From positions 186,001 through 250,000 of the forward strand of contig NZ_CP083950.1 in assembly GCF_006439395.2 (NCBI RefSeq): a stretch of 64,000 nucleotides of DNA. The letters run 5' to 3'. The position numbers and the translations under genes were made by a program. Position 1 is the first letter of the stretch. Each line of letters opens with the position of its first letter. The notes beneath the pieces are model-generated. The model saw only the letters and a list, made by a program, of their open reading frames with translations, was not told where the DNA came from and did no database searches. This stretch comes from Mesorhizobium sp. B4-1-4. Its GTDB lineage: Bacteria; Pseudomonadota; Alphaproteobacteria; Rhizobiales; Rhizobiaceae. This document shows positions 16,525-25,768 of the stretch, piece by piece.

Positions 16525-17829
16525 TCAGATCCGATCCGATGAGTGACGTGCGACCTGGCGCGCGAGGGGGAGCGCCACAATGCCCGCTCCAAGGATGAGT
16601 ACGACGCTCAGTGCCGAAGCGAGCCCCCAATTCAGATCTTCATTGGTAAACCTCGCAATGAAGAAGCTCACCATCTGATCGGACGGTCCACCTACCAAGG
16701 CCGGCGTCAGATAGAAGCCAAGGCACAGCACGAAGGTGAGAAGCCCGCCTGCGGCAATGCCCGGAACCGCCTGCGGCAGAAAAATCGTCGCATGGGCCAG
16801 AAGAGGGCCTGCACCGAGGCTGCGGGCGGCCTTTACATGGTTCGCTGGAATCGCGCGCATCACGCTGATCATGGGCAGCACCGTAAACGGCAACTGGATC
16901 TGGATCATCGCGATGATCGTCGCCATGCGCGTGTAAAGAAGGGGCAGCGGTTCGGAGCTCAGTCCCGTTCCGGCCAGCGCATTGTTGAGAACGCCATTGG
17001 TCTGGAGGAAGACTATCCACGACATTGTCCGCACCAGGAGCGAGGTCCAGAACGGGAGGAGAATGAAGAACAGGAGGACCGCCGCGGTTCGCCCGCTGGC
17101 ATTGGCAATGACATACGCAACCGGGTATCCGATCACGATCGTGAGGCCCGTGACGACAAGGCTGATCAGGATTGTCCTGAGATAGATCGACCGGAAATCA
17201 TAACGCGATTCCTGAGACAGGCTGCCATCGGCTTCGATCTTCACGGGAAAGCCGGTTGCCCAGCGCAAATAGAAAGCGCTGTAGTGACTGTCATGGTGCT
17301 TGATGATGCTCCAGACGCCACCCTGTCCCCACGCCGCGTCTGCCTGGATCAACTGGGCTTTCCAAGCCTTCGGGTCGGCGCGGTCGAAATCCTGGGAAAG
17401 CGCCTGCTGAGCGCTGAAGATGGCACTCGCCCCACCAGCCAATTCGTACCCCAGCCGACGGGCTAGCGGGCGCACGGATCCAACGTGTCCTGCGGCTTCC
17501 AGTTCCTGTCCGAGCGTCATGAAGGTGGCAGTGGCTGGAAGATCATCTCCACCCCAGGCCTGAAGCGTCTGTGTCGTCAGAGGCAGCGCCTTGGCGATTT
17601 CCCCGTCGGATATCGCCGTATGAACGACAGACCCTATGGGAATCACCAGGAACAGAAGTAGGAAGATCAGGAGCGGCGCCGCCGGAAGAGCAGCCCGAGC
17701 TGCCCTCCGGTTGTTGTCGCTTCTGATCGAGGACCGAACGACGACACCAGCCGTCGATGACGCGATGTTTCCCGTAGGGGCATCATTCTGCGTCATTACC
17801 AAGCCCACGTCGCCGTATGGCAGTGTCAT
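16525..17829 (-). CDS. Spermidine/putrescine-type ABC transporter permease (PotB-like) with long periplasmic insertion
   Basis: 434 residues, longer than PotB (about 280). After the first membrane segment (about 50-70) comes a soluble stretch of about 145 residues before the remaining membrane core begins at about 218. The core has LLPFWTSLLVRTMSWIVFL, the EAA loop HVKAARSLGAGPLLAHATI, and LTPALVGGPSDQMVSFFIA, which are PotB features. A second start at 17796 (MTQNDAP) is possible. The insertion may dock the binding protein. Confidence 0.9.
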   Translation of the reverse strand: MTLPYGDVGLVMTQNDAPTGNIASSTAGVVVRSSIRSDNNRRAARAALPAAPLLIFLLLFLVIPIGSVVHTAISDGEIAKALPLTTQTLQAWGGDDLPATATFMTLGQELEAAGHVGSVRPLARRLGYELAGGASAIFSAQQALSQDFDRADPKAWKAQLIQADAAWGQGGVWSIIKHHDSHYSAFYLRWATGFPVKIEADGSLSQESRYDFRSIYLRTILISLVVTGLTIVIGYPVAYVIANASGRTAAVLLFFILLPFWTSLLVRTMSWIVFLQTNGVLNNALAGTGLSSEPLPLLYTRMATIIAMIQIQLPFTVLPMISVMRAIPANHVKAARSLGAGPLLAHATIFLPQAVPGIAAGGLLTFVLCLGFYLTPALVGGPSDQMVSFFIARFTNEDLNWGLASALSVVLILGAGIVALPLARQVARHSSDRI

Positions 17830-17848
17830 CTAACAACTCCCGACTGGC

Positions 17849-18898
17849 CTACTGGGAAATCCAGCTGGAGAAGCGCGCGTTCAGTGCGTCCCCGTTCTTG
17901 GCCCAGAATGCTCCGTCCTGGGCCAGCGCGCCCTCGCTATTTCGAGGGGCGGACGGCAGGTTCGGCAGCACGTCCTTCGCGACGAGATCGCTGGCAGCCT
18001 TTACGGTTGGGCCGTAGGCGATGTAGTTGCTCAGGGTGGCGTTGACATCCGGCTTGACGCTGAAGGCCACCAACGCCTTGGCGGCTGCAAGGTTCTTCGA
18101 GCCGGAGGGGATGACCCACATGTCAAAGCCACGGATCTGATTGGTCCAGGCGATCCCAAGATCGGCACTTTCCTTGGTGTTGGCATCGGCAATGCGGCCG
18201 TTCCAGGCCAGTGCCATCGTCACTTCGCCGGATTTGAGAAGTTGCGGCGGCTGCGCGCCGGCCTCCCACCAGACGATGTCCTTCTTGATTGTGTCGAGCT
18301 TCTTGAAGGCTCGATCAACGCCGGCGGGCGTCGCCAGCGTTGCATAGACATCAGACGCCGCCACGCCATCCGCGAGCAGGGCGAGTTCGAGCGTATCCAC
18401 CGGGCTCTTGCGGAAGCCGCGTTTGCCCGGGAAGGTCTTTGTGTCGAAAATGTCGGTCAGTTTGGTGGGCGCGTTCGGGAACGCCTGTTTCTGAAACGCC
18501 AGGATGGTGGCGTAGACGCTCGTTCCCACCGCGCAGTCGGTAAGGGCGCCCTCCACGAGGCCCGCGGATTTGAAGGCCGCGTCAGTGCCAATCTTCTCGA
18601 GCAATCCCTGGTCGCAAGCGGTCGCGCCTGTTTGCGGATCGACGTCGATGACGTCCCAGGCGACATTGCCGCTATCGACCATGGCGCGCAGCTTGGCCAG
18701 TTCGCCGCTCCAGGTATCCTGGGTCACGGTGATGTTCTTTGCCTTCGCGTAGGGATCGAGGAAAGCCTTTGTCTGAGCCTCCTGCAAAGCCCCACCCCAG
18801 GAAACGACGGTCAGGCCGTCTGCCAAGGCTGGAAAACTCGCCGCAGTCAGGACAAGCCCGACAAGGCATGACTGTTTGAACGAACGCGCTCCTAACAT
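17849..18898 (-). CDS. Polyamine-type ABC transporter substrate-binding protein (PotD-like)
   Basis: 349 residues with a signal peptide (about residues 11-26, ending FPALA). The mature chain begins DGLTVVSWGGALQEAQT, typical of PotD/PotF-type proteins of the family 1 SBPs, with the linked DVIDVDPQTGATACDQG segment. Its C104 (ACDQG) and a later Cys (LTDC) could pair. It lies between the ATPase (30 bp upstream) and PotB-like permease (19 bp downstream). The substrate is an amine by context only. Confidence 0.9.
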   Translation of the reverse strand: MLGARSFKQSCLVGLVLTAASFPALADGLTVVSWGGALQEAQTKAFLDPYAKAKNITVTQDTWSGELAKLRAMVDSGNVAWDVIDVDPQTGATACDQGLLEKIGTDAAFKSAGLVEGALTDCAVGTSVYATILAFQKQAFPNAPTKLTDIFDTKTFPGKRGFRKSPVDTLELALLADGVAASDVYATLATPAGVDRAFKKLDTIKKDIVWWEAGAQPPQLLKSGEVTMALAWNGRIADANTKESADLGIAWTNQIRGFDMWVIPSGSKNLAAAKALVAFSVKPDVNATLSNYIAYGPTVKAASDLVAKDVLPNLPSAPRNSEGALAQDGAFWAKNGDALNARFSSWISQ

Positions 18899-18927
18899 GT
18901 GATGTCCTCTCTGGATTTTCAGTTCTG

Positions 18928-20010
18928 TTATCTGCCGTCAAGCGCCCAGGCATCGTGCGGCTCCCAGTCGAGAAGGACAGGGCTGCCCATCTCCATCTGG
19001 ATTCCCAACGATGATGAACTCTTCGCAATCAACCGTTCCCCGCCGGGCAGTTCGACGTGGATCCGGAACTGGTCGCCGCAGTAAATGATGTCGCTGACCT
19101 GACCGCTGAGCGTTCCGGCGCGGTCCTGCCCGATTATACGGACGCTCTCCGGCCGGATGGCGATCGTTGCCCGTCGATCAACCTTTGCGTGTGCGCTGCT
19201 GCGTGCCCAAATTTCCTGGCCGCCGGCCAGTCTTGCGCGGGCCAGATCGCCTTCGATCGAGACGATTTTCGCGTCGAGGCAGTTATTGTCGCCAACGAAC
19301 TCGGCGACGAAGCGGTTCGCGGGGCGGCCATAGATATCCTGCGCTGAACCGATTTGCTGGATGCGGCCGTCGTTGAAAATAGCGATCCTGTCGGACATCG
19401 TCAGCGCTTCGTGCTGATCGTGCGTGACATAGACGACTGTCAGGTCAAGCCGGTCGGCGATCCGACGGATTTCGAGCTGCAGGTCCTCGCGCAGCTTCTT
19501 GTCCAGAGCGCCGAGCGGCTCATCCATCAGCACCAGGCTGGGTTCGAAGACAAGCGCTCGAGCGAGCGCGACCCGTTGTTGCTGGCCACCCGACAAGGCC
19601 GTGGGCTTGCGTTGTGCAAGATTCGAAAGTTGGACCATCGCCAGCGCTCCGCCGACGCGCGTGGCGATCTGCTCCTTGGAAAAGCCTCGCACCCTCAATG
19701 AATAACCAACGTTCTCAGAGACCGTCATATGCGGGAAGAGGGCATAGTTCTGAAACACCATGCCGATATTCCGCCTTTCCGGCGGCATGTCCTGAATCGG
19801 CCGCCCGTCGAGCGTGATTTGCCCGCCTGACGGGTATTCGAAGCCGGCGAGCATCATGAGTGTCGTCGTCTTACCCGATCCCGAAGGTCCAAGAAGCGTC
19901 AGAAACTCACCTTTCGCGATGTCGAGGTTGAGATCGCGCACGACAAAACTATGGCCGTCGTAGGTCTTGGATATGCCGGTCATGCCGACATGCATCGGGG
20001 GCTGAACCAT
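18928..20010 (-). CDS. Spermidine/putrescine-type ABC transporter ATP-binding protein (PotA-like)
   Basis: About 360 residues from the ATG at 20010. It has Walker A (LGPSGSGKTTTLMMLAG), the Q-loop (GMVFQNYALFPHMTVSEN), the signature (ALSGGQQQRVALARAL), Walker B (LVLMDEPLGALDKKLRE), the H-loop (VVYVTHDQHEAL) and a C-terminal TOBE domain (TIAIRPESVRII). The open frame extends to 20076, but the added residues look non-coding. It is the first gene of the importer operon. Confidence 0.92.
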   Translation of the reverse strand: MVQPPMHVGMTGISKTYDGHSFVVRDLNLDIAKGEFLTLLGPSGSGKTTTLMMLAGFEYPSGGQITLDGRPIQDMPPERRNIGMVFQNYALFPHMTVSENVGYSLRVRGFSKEQIATRVGGALAMVQLSNLAQRKPTALSGGQQQRVALARALVFEPSLVLMDEPLGALDKKLREDLQLEIRRIADRLDLTVVYVTHDQHEALTMSDRIAIFNDGRIQQIGSAQDIYGRPANRFVAEFVGDNNCLDAKIVSIEGDLARARLAGGQEIWARSSAHAKVDRRATIAIRPESVRIIGQDRAGTLSGQVSDIIYCGDQFRIHVELPGGERLIAKSSSSLGIQMEMGSPVLLDWEPHDAWALDGR

Positions 20011-20114
20011 CGTAAAGCGCTTATCCCATTTTTCTCGTTTATCGAGACTTATTATTGAATATTGAGAATAGAGCATTCATGTTGGCGGGCGTCAATCCCC
20101 GTGCGCAAATTGTG

Positions 20115-20402
20115 ACCGTGTCATGGACATCGATATCGGCTGCGGCTTCGATCTGCGTTCCCTTGGTTTGGGGAAAGCCGCAGGGTTCGCCGATCAGTTC
20201 ACACGACCACACGGGCGACACCCCAAGGAATATTTTGCCATGCTGGCCGGCATCTTGGCCGATGCAACCAATCTCGGTGCGCAGCGGATGCCGGCGCGTT
20301 CAAGAGCATCAGCGCCCATCAGATTGGGCCGCCCGGGCCTGCAGTCATCCCAGTCTGTGGGGCAACGGAACGACAGCGTCGTCCGAGGCACTGTTCTTGT
20401 GA
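20115..20402 (+). pseudogene. Decayed Tn3-family transposase fragment
   Basis: One reading frame gives GFADQFTRPHGRHPKEYFAM then LAGILADATNLGAQRM, a strong match to the Tn3-family transposase core (GF..(H/R)FTHLRTG...LLAAILADATNLGL..MA). About 70 bp later a different frame gives SLWGNGTTASSEALF, matching the WGDGTTSSSDGQ motif of the same proteins. The intervening part is shortened and the frame is shifted, so this is an internal remnant. No terminal inverted repeats were seen. Confidence 0.7.
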
Positions 20403-20840
20403 AAGTCCGTAAATCCCAAGCCGACGCCCGCGCAATGAGCCGGTTCTGCCGTCCGGCAGGCCTAACTTTTCGCATCGAGACGGATGATGCGTTGAGCGGG
20501 CTAGTGGAGGATCTCGGTGACAAACCGAAGTGCGCAACCCGGTCGTCGGACCCATCTACGTGGAGCGCGCAGAGTGGGGCAACCTCCTTGCCATTGAGAT
20601 TTGACTGGCGGCCAAAGGATCCGAGGACGTGACCTGCTGCCGCAATGCGAGCCCCCTCATTCGGGTGCTCTTGGACTTGAATGTTTGACTGTCCAAACCT
20701 GACCATCAGGTTCCATTTAACGCAACTGGTTGGACGCTTGCGAACGCGGTCCCGATCGCTCCGCCCTCCTCGCCGAGCTGATTGCCATGAACGTTATCGC
20801 CTCCTGCTTTCGAAAGAATTGCTTGAAGCGTCATACGCAT

Positions 20841-20912
20841 CGTTCCACGAAACCCTACTTGGACCAGAAGCCCGGCACGTCGCGCTTGCGTAAGAAGATG
20901 CCTGTCTTCCAG
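20841..20912 (+). pseudogene. N-terminal fragment of phosphoglucomutase
   Basis: The frame reads STKPYLDQKPGTSRLRKKMP followed by VFQ, nearly identical to the start of bacterial alpha-phosphoglucomutase (T.PY.DQKPGTSGLRKK.PVFQ). Homology stops after about 24 residues. The glycine of GTSGLRKK is Arg here. It is a leftover piece of a pgm gene, not functional. Confidence 0.65.
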
Positions 20913-20948
20913 GTCAAGCTTGTGCGGATAAATATCATTATCATCCTA

Positions 20949-21674
20949 CTAGACAGTTTCGGAGCAGATCGCCGCGGCATTCTCCACCTGCGCGGCCCTG
21001 TTCTGCTTGAGGAGATCCAATGGGACTTTACCGTCGAGCAGAGCGCACGGATGAATCAGCCAAAGCCATGCAGAGCGTGGATTCTGCATCTTTGCCAATA
21101 CTTGGCTAATGCCATCGACTGGACGTCCGTCGACGAATTGCGCCAACGGGAACACGTGCGTTCGCCTGCTTTTCGGCAGTGCGATGACCTCATTGCGACG
21201 TTTCCACAGATGCAGCGTCGATCGCGGAATGCTGAGTTTGTCCTCAATAAAGGTCTGGCCTGCCACCTCGCCTGCCCAGCTCTGCATCAAGGTCAATCGA
21301 CCTTGGTGTTGTTCGGCGCTAATCTCCACGTCAGCCTGATCGGCAATCGCGTTTCCAGATAAAGGCTGGCCGCGCCTTTGGCGCTCATTGAACTCTACGG
21401 CCAACGATAGAACGAGCCTCGAGATCGCGTCGGGAAATAGTTCGCCGGCGCAATCCAACGCCAATCGGTGTTCTGATGGAAGTGACGTAAGGGCGATCAG
21501 CACCTCGCCAGCCAGCCTGCCGGCAATGTCCAATATCTCTCGTACCACCGGCACATTCTGGCGGCGCAACACAAGCTCAATCTCCACAGCGATCAGCCGT
21601 GCGGCTTCATTGCGCCAATGGCGGCTCAGGCGGTTCCGCGTCGCTGAAAAATTGCTTTCTTTCACCGTCATCAT
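20949..21674 (-). CDS. Xre/MbcA/ParS-type antitoxin-like protein (orphan)
   Basis: 241 residues. A long helical N-terminal region is followed by a helix-turn-helix-like part (SIPRSTLHLWKRRNEVIALP). It ends in a segment resembling the toxin-binding domain of Xre/MbcA/ParS antitoxins (VDGRPVDGISQVLAKMQNP and SAWLWLIHPCALLDGKVPLD). Such proteins usually pair with a RES-domain toxin encoded just downstream on the same strand, but here the downstream side is the pgm and Tn3 scar and no RES gene is visible. The family call is moderate. Confidence 0.6.
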   Translation of the reverse strand: MMTVKESNFSATRNRLSRHWRNEAARLIAVEIELVLRRQNVPVVREILDIAGRLAGEVLIALTSLPSEHRLALDCAGELFPDAISRLVLSLAVEFNERQRRGQPLSGNAIADQADVEISAEQHQGRLTLMQSWAGEVAGQTFIEDKLSIPRSTLHLWKRRNEVIALPKSRRTHVFPLAQFVDGRPVDGISQVLAKMQNPRSAWLWLIHPCALLDGKVPLDLLKQNRAAQVENAAAICSETV

Positions 21675-22139
21675 ACCGGCTCACCCGCTGGCCCGGTACA
21701 ACACCCGACCAGCCAGCGCGTCAGACGCGCATCTCTAAGGCCTTGGTCCCATGCAACCTCAGCGAACAAAACCCTTCCGTCACGGAGACCACGTTTCTGC
21801 TGAGCGATCCCCCAATGCACTGGACGAGGTGGAAGGACTTGGTGATCTGTTTCACGGAAACGGGCCATCAGCAGACTCGCATTTTTGCGGACAATCGTCC
21901 TCGACAGACAGGGCAGATCGGCCGAATGGATTTTTTGGAGGCGGTTGGCCCTTCGCCGAGCTTGGCGAGAGCCTGGTCGCACGAGCAGGAAAGCAAAATT
22001 GTCGCCCCGCAATGGAGGGATATACCCTTTGTATCGCTGATCCCGTCGTACGCTCCGCTGCTTTGTTGCTCGCAAAAGGGGGGTAAGGTGATCGAGATCA
22101 GGCGGTTCCCCACCAAAAACCGTCCCTGTGCTACTCAGG
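21675..22139 (-). other. Gap with a possible small zinc-ribbon remnant
   Basis: A minus-strand frame (21868-22116, 82 codons) contains HCGATILLSCSCD and later ICPVCRGRLS, resembling small uncharacterised proteins with paired CxxC motifs seen near other rhizobial genes. It has no good ribosome site and could be a remnant. An overlapping minus frame (21671-22075) has no recognisable features. Confidence 0.25.
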
Positions 22140-23414
22140 TCAGCCGAGCAGTTTTTTCGTCTCAGTGGCCATGGCCTGCAGTGCTGTGGCAGGTGCCTTA
22201 CGTTGGAAGATCACCTCTCGCATCTCGTCCGACATCATTTTGGCAATCATGACGGTGTTGTCGCTCGAAAACGAGAACTGATCGCCAGTGATCGCGAGAC
22301 GCTCGACAATACCTCGATGAAGAGGATTGATCTTCAGGTACTCATCGAGAAAAGCTGGATCTTTCAACGCTACGAGACTGATTGGGATATAACCAGAATT
22401 CTTTGCCAAAATCATCTGGCCTTTCTTTCCGACAGCGAACTTCATGAACTCCCAAATCACTTTTTGCTTCGCGGCGTCTTTCGTGAACATGACGAAGCCG
22501 TGTCCCGCACCGGCGAGGCGGCCTTCAGGGACCGCGACGGGTATTTGACCTACAGCCAGTTCAAAATTTCCATTGACCGCCTTGGCGATGGAAGTGGTCC
22601 CACTCGCCGACTGTATATGCATTGCGGTCAAGCCTGCTTTGAATGCCTGGCGGGCCTGCTCTGTGGACATGTCCGTCCTCACGATCCCGCCAAAGCGCGA
22701 AAGGGTGTTCAATGCTTGCAGTCCCTCTCTTCCATCAAAGGCAATCGACGTTCTGGCCGAATTCATCATCCGACCACCATATGAGGCAAGCAATGTCTGG
22801 AAGATCCAGGCGTTATTCGCCATATACTCAATGAAGCCGCCATTGACCGCGCCATCCAAGGTTTTAATTTTTAGCCCGATGTCGTGAATTTCATCCCAAG
22901 AGGCGGGTGGCTGTTGCATGGAATACCCAACCTTGCGGAGCAGGTTCATGTTACAATAGATTATTGGGATCGTCGTACCGTAAGGGATCGAATACACTTC
23001 GTCGTTTACCGTAGTGGCGTCGATCATCGCCTTCGAAATCCCGAGGGCTTCGAGGCTACCGAGGTCATTTGCAAACAATTTGTTGAGCGGTTGCGCGATA
23101 TGCCTACTCGCCAGAATACCGGTATAGCTTAGCGCCTGCCAGGATGCATCCGGCAAGGAGTTTATCATGGACGCTCGGATAGTGTTGTTGAGAAGAGGGT
23201 CCCAGCTATCTCCGTCAGCCACAAACTTGACCGACATAGAAGCATTTTCCTTTTCGAATTCTGTAGTGAGTCCGGAAAGAACGGCTTGGTAAGTTGGTGC
23301 CGCCTGGGAAATCGTGACAGTTGTTTTTTCTGATGCCCTGACGATGGCAGGCGCGGCTATCACGGCACTAGAGACAGCGCCGGTTAGCAGAAAACTTCTG
23401 CGAGTGATTATCAT
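22140..23414 (-). CDS. Extracellular solute-binding protein family 1 (sugar-type), orphan
   Basis: 424 residues. The N-terminus ITRRSFLLTGAVSSAVIAAP is a twin-arginine-like signal. The mature part resembles family 1 sugar-binding proteins (YSIPYGTTIPIIYCNMNLLRKVGY, PPASWDEIHDIGLKIKT, later IWEFMKFAVGKKGQMILA). No permease or ATPase lies beside it, so it either uses a remote transporter or is what remains of one. The gene on its upstream side is a deacylase. Confidence 0.85.
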   Translation of the reverse strand: MIITRRSFLLTGAVSSAVIAAPAIVRASEKTTVTISQAAPTYQAVLSGLTTEFEKENASMSVKFVADGDSWDPLLNNTIRASMINSLPDASWQALSYTGILASRHIAQPLNKLFANDLGSLEALGISKAMIDATTVNDEVYSIPYGTTIPIIYCNMNLLRKVGYSMQQPPASWDEIHDIGLKIKTLDGAVNGGFIEYMANNAWIFQTLLASYGGRMMNSARTSIAFDGREGLQALNTLSRFGGIVRTDMSTEQARQAFKAGLTAMHIQSASGTTSIAKAVNGNFELAVGQIPVAVPEGRLAGAGHGFVMFTKDAAKQKVIWEFMKFAVGKKGQMILAKNSGYIPISLVALKDPAFLDEYLKINPLHRGIVERLAITGDQFSFSSDNTVMIAKMMSDEMREVIFQRKAPATALQAMATETKKLLG

Positions 23415-23511
23415 TTAGAATCTCCAAGTTTGATTTTTCCCGCAAGGAGGCGTTACTCGGCAAATCCACAGCAGCGTGTTTAGGCCTATGATGCTTGCCT
23501 GATGGCGGACC

Positions 23512-24513
23512 TTAAAGCGACATGGGTACTGCGAGCTTGACGAGGCCGTCCCCGATTTGTGTTGCCACCTGCAAGCGACGGCAAAGGACAAAGCCAGGCT
23601 CCGTAAAGCGGATTGCGGTCGGGGCCGACCAGGGCAGATCGATCGAGTGTAGAAATCCCGCCAGTTGATCTTTTTCAACATGCTCGCCAGGCTGAACGCG
23701 GGCTTCGAACAAGCCGCTGCTCGGCGCACAAACTGTCGAACTAACCGGCAGTCGGCGCATGAATGCCACTTCCGGCGATGCCTCCTCCAGTTTGCCACGC
23801 CAAACGCCGACGTGATGAAGGAGGCGTATCAACCCCGACCAAGTCTGATCGAGCATCAGAGGGCTTACGGACCCGCCGCCGATCTCGGCGGTTATGTTCA
23901 ATACGCCCGCGCGGTCGCACGCGCCGAGCAGACTTGAAGCTGTATAGTCTTCCTCATCCACGAAGAACGCGACGGGGAGCCCAAAGCACCTGGTCAACTC
24001 GATGAGGCGCTGCCTCCTCTCGCCCTCAATCGCGCCCGATATCATCGCTGACGGAAAGTAATCGATGTGCTTGCCGCCGGAATGGATATCCAAAACGACG
24101 TCCGCTCTCGGGATAAGAAACGTCTCAAGGAAGTGCGCAATGCGCTGCGTTGTTGTTCCACTCGGTGAGCCAGGAAACGCGGTGTTCAAGTTACCATTGT
24201 CGGAAGCCGAAAATCGTTGCCCGATCCTCACTGCCTCGGCGTTTGCAGCGGGGAGCACGATCAATTGGCCACGGACGTCTTCTGCCTTGATCCGATTCAA
24301 CGCGGTTCTGGCAATGATCTGCCCCTCGTACTCATCTCCGTGGCATCCACCAATGACGATGATACAGGGCCCATCCCCGTTGCGTATGGACGTGATCGGA
24401 ACCATTGACTGCCCGAAAGGTGAAAGCTCATTCGCGCTTTTCACATTGAGATAGCCGTCGTGGCGACCATCTCTGTCAACATCAACATCCAGTCGAAATG
24501 ATGAAGTTCTCAT
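23512..24513 (-). CDS. Succinylglutamate desuccinylase/aspartoacylase-family deacylase
   Basis: About 333 residues from the ATG at 24513, which has an AGGAG box; the 18-residue extension upstream is rejected. It is a zinc carboxypeptidase-like deacylase: the first metal motif is GGCHGDEYEGQ (His and Glu), the third ligand is the His in VLDIHSGGKHID, and TAEIGGGSV is near the active site. The C-terminal part has a biotin-lipoyl-like fold segment (GLFEARVQPGEHVEKDQ). Such enzymes remove an acyl group from an N-acyl amino acid; DoeB-type N-acetyl-diaminobutyrate deacetylases belong here. Confidence 0.85.
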   Translation of the reverse strand: MRTSSFRLDVDVDRDGRHDGYLNVKSANELSPFGQSMVPITSIRNGDGPCIIVIGGCHGDEYEGQIIARTALNRIKAEDVRGQLIVLPAANAEAVRIGQRFSASDNGNLNTAFPGSPSGTTTQRIAHFLETFLIPRADVVLDIHSGGKHIDYFPSAMISGAIEGERRQRLIELTRCFGLPVAFFVDEEDYTASSLLGACDRAGVLNITAEIGGGSVSPLMLDQTWSGLIRLLHHVGVWRGKLEEASPEVAFMRRLPVSSTVCAPSSGLFEARVQPGEHVEKDQLAGFLHSIDLPWSAPTAIRFTEPGFVLCRRLQVATQIGDGLVKLAVPMSL

Positions 24514-25234
24514 CCTAAGTGAACTCCTGAGGAAGGTCGATAGGGATGGCACAAGTCGCAACAGCATTTGCGCTTGGCGCGTCGTGAGCTCGTCCTATTT
24601 GAAGCACCAGATCGATATCTGCGCGCCGGACCAGGAAGAAGGAGACCAGAATCCAGTCGCGTTCGCAGGGCTTCAAAAGCATGTCGCGCAAAGTGGCTTT
24701 CAAAAGCATGGGTCAAGTGAAGGGAAATTGGTTCGGCGTAAGACGCAGACGCACATGCGACCAACCCGATGGCGCCCGACTGATAATAGTGTTCGTTTCA
24801 TCCTAGAGCTCCGTATCAGGTGGCTTAGAAGCAGAACCGCCGCCGGGACGTACCGCGCTTCAAAATAGGAAGAAGAGAGAGCGGGACGTTTCGGATAGCC
24901 GGATGCTTAGGCTGCCCGGATGAAGACGATCTGACAGGTTCGGATCAAGTGAGCCACCTGTACCCAATTCCCACGGAAGACGTTCCTGCAAGCAGCTGAG
25001 GAGGGAATAGACGGAAGGTGCAATTTGCCCGCCGCTGGACTGGATCGCAGTTGAAACATTGCCCAGCATACGGGAGCGATCTTTGGCACCAAGCAGGATC
25101 GTCAATTCACGTCCCTTCTTCTAGACGTCACGTTCACGGAGATCGGTGGCTCGTCCTTTTGTGCGATTAGGAGACGAGGGCTGTTCGGATTGGCCGAACC
25201 GATCCTCACGCACTAGGGGCGAGCCACGGGAGAG
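24514..25234. other. Intergenic stretch, probably decayed
   Basis: About 720 bp without a supported gene. A minus-strand frame ending at 24515 (MLLKPCERDWILVSFFLV...) runs straight into the deacylase start and could be a truncated upstream gene, but it matches no known family. A 14-15 bp sequence, GGCTT(T)CAAAAGCATG, occurs twice near 24669-24683 and 24695-24710. Confidence 0.3.
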
Positions 25235-25600
25235 CATAGCGAAGCGTTCATTTCGTTTGATGTAGCCAAGAAGAAGCACGCGGTGGCGATTGCAGAGTGC
25301 GACCACACTGGCGCGGTGCGGTTTGTCGGTGGGTTGAGAATGGTCCGACAATGATAGAGCGGACGATCAAGTGGGAAGAGGTATGATCGACTGCCCGTCT
25401 GCTTCGAGGCAGGGTCGACGGGTTACGGGGCCCCCTCCACGAGGCTGGCCGCGGGCGTGTGCGGGCGCGAGAAGCTGATAACGACGACCTGCGCCGCAAC
25501 GCCCGTAGCTACTCTCCTTCCTCCCGCGCCATGGCCGGATCTACGAGGGTGGCGGTCATTGAGGCGTGACCCATAATGCTCCCTGACGGTTCTGAGGCGG
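25235..25600 (+). pseudogene. Decayed IS110-family transposase
   Basis: Three frames in order match IS110 transposases. EAFISFDVAKKKHAVAIAEC from 25241 is the first catalytic Asp region. LPVCFEAGSTGYG lies near 25390-25430. VRAREADNDDLRR, then HGRIYEGGGH, lies near 25460-25560. At least two frameshifts and a missing middle section make it non-functional. It lies immediately upstream of the promoter of the 25769 operon, so an insertion may once have shaped that boundary. Confidence 0.7.
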
Positions 25601-25644
25601 GGAAAGCGTTGGGTTGTGTCCTGCATCGGAAAACTGCAGAATTT

Positions 25645-25674
25645 TGATTGATCAAGCAATCAGAATTGTTGACA
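25645..25674 (+). promoter_or_regulatory. Operator TGATTG-N6-CAATCA with downstream TTGACA box
   Basis: The palindrome occupies 25645-25662. A consensus -35 hexamer TTGACA follows at 25669-25674, 6 bp later; no strong -10 is seen. The start codon of the aminotransferase is 95 bp downstream. The same palindrome with the same -35 box appears at 35041-35069. The likely binder is the TetR-family protein at 32976-33629. Confidence 0.65.
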
Positions 25675-25768
25675 CTTCACTCCACTTGCGTCACTAGTTG
25701 GAACGAAAGCGCACGGTGGCAGGACGATGAGCCGATGCGCGTCGGTCAATTGCATGGGGAGGTCGCGC

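Noticed and set aside
24669..24710. Repeated GGCTTTCAAAAGCATG as a regulatory iteron
   Set aside because: Only two unequal copies in a decayed region without a downstream gene on a suitable strand.
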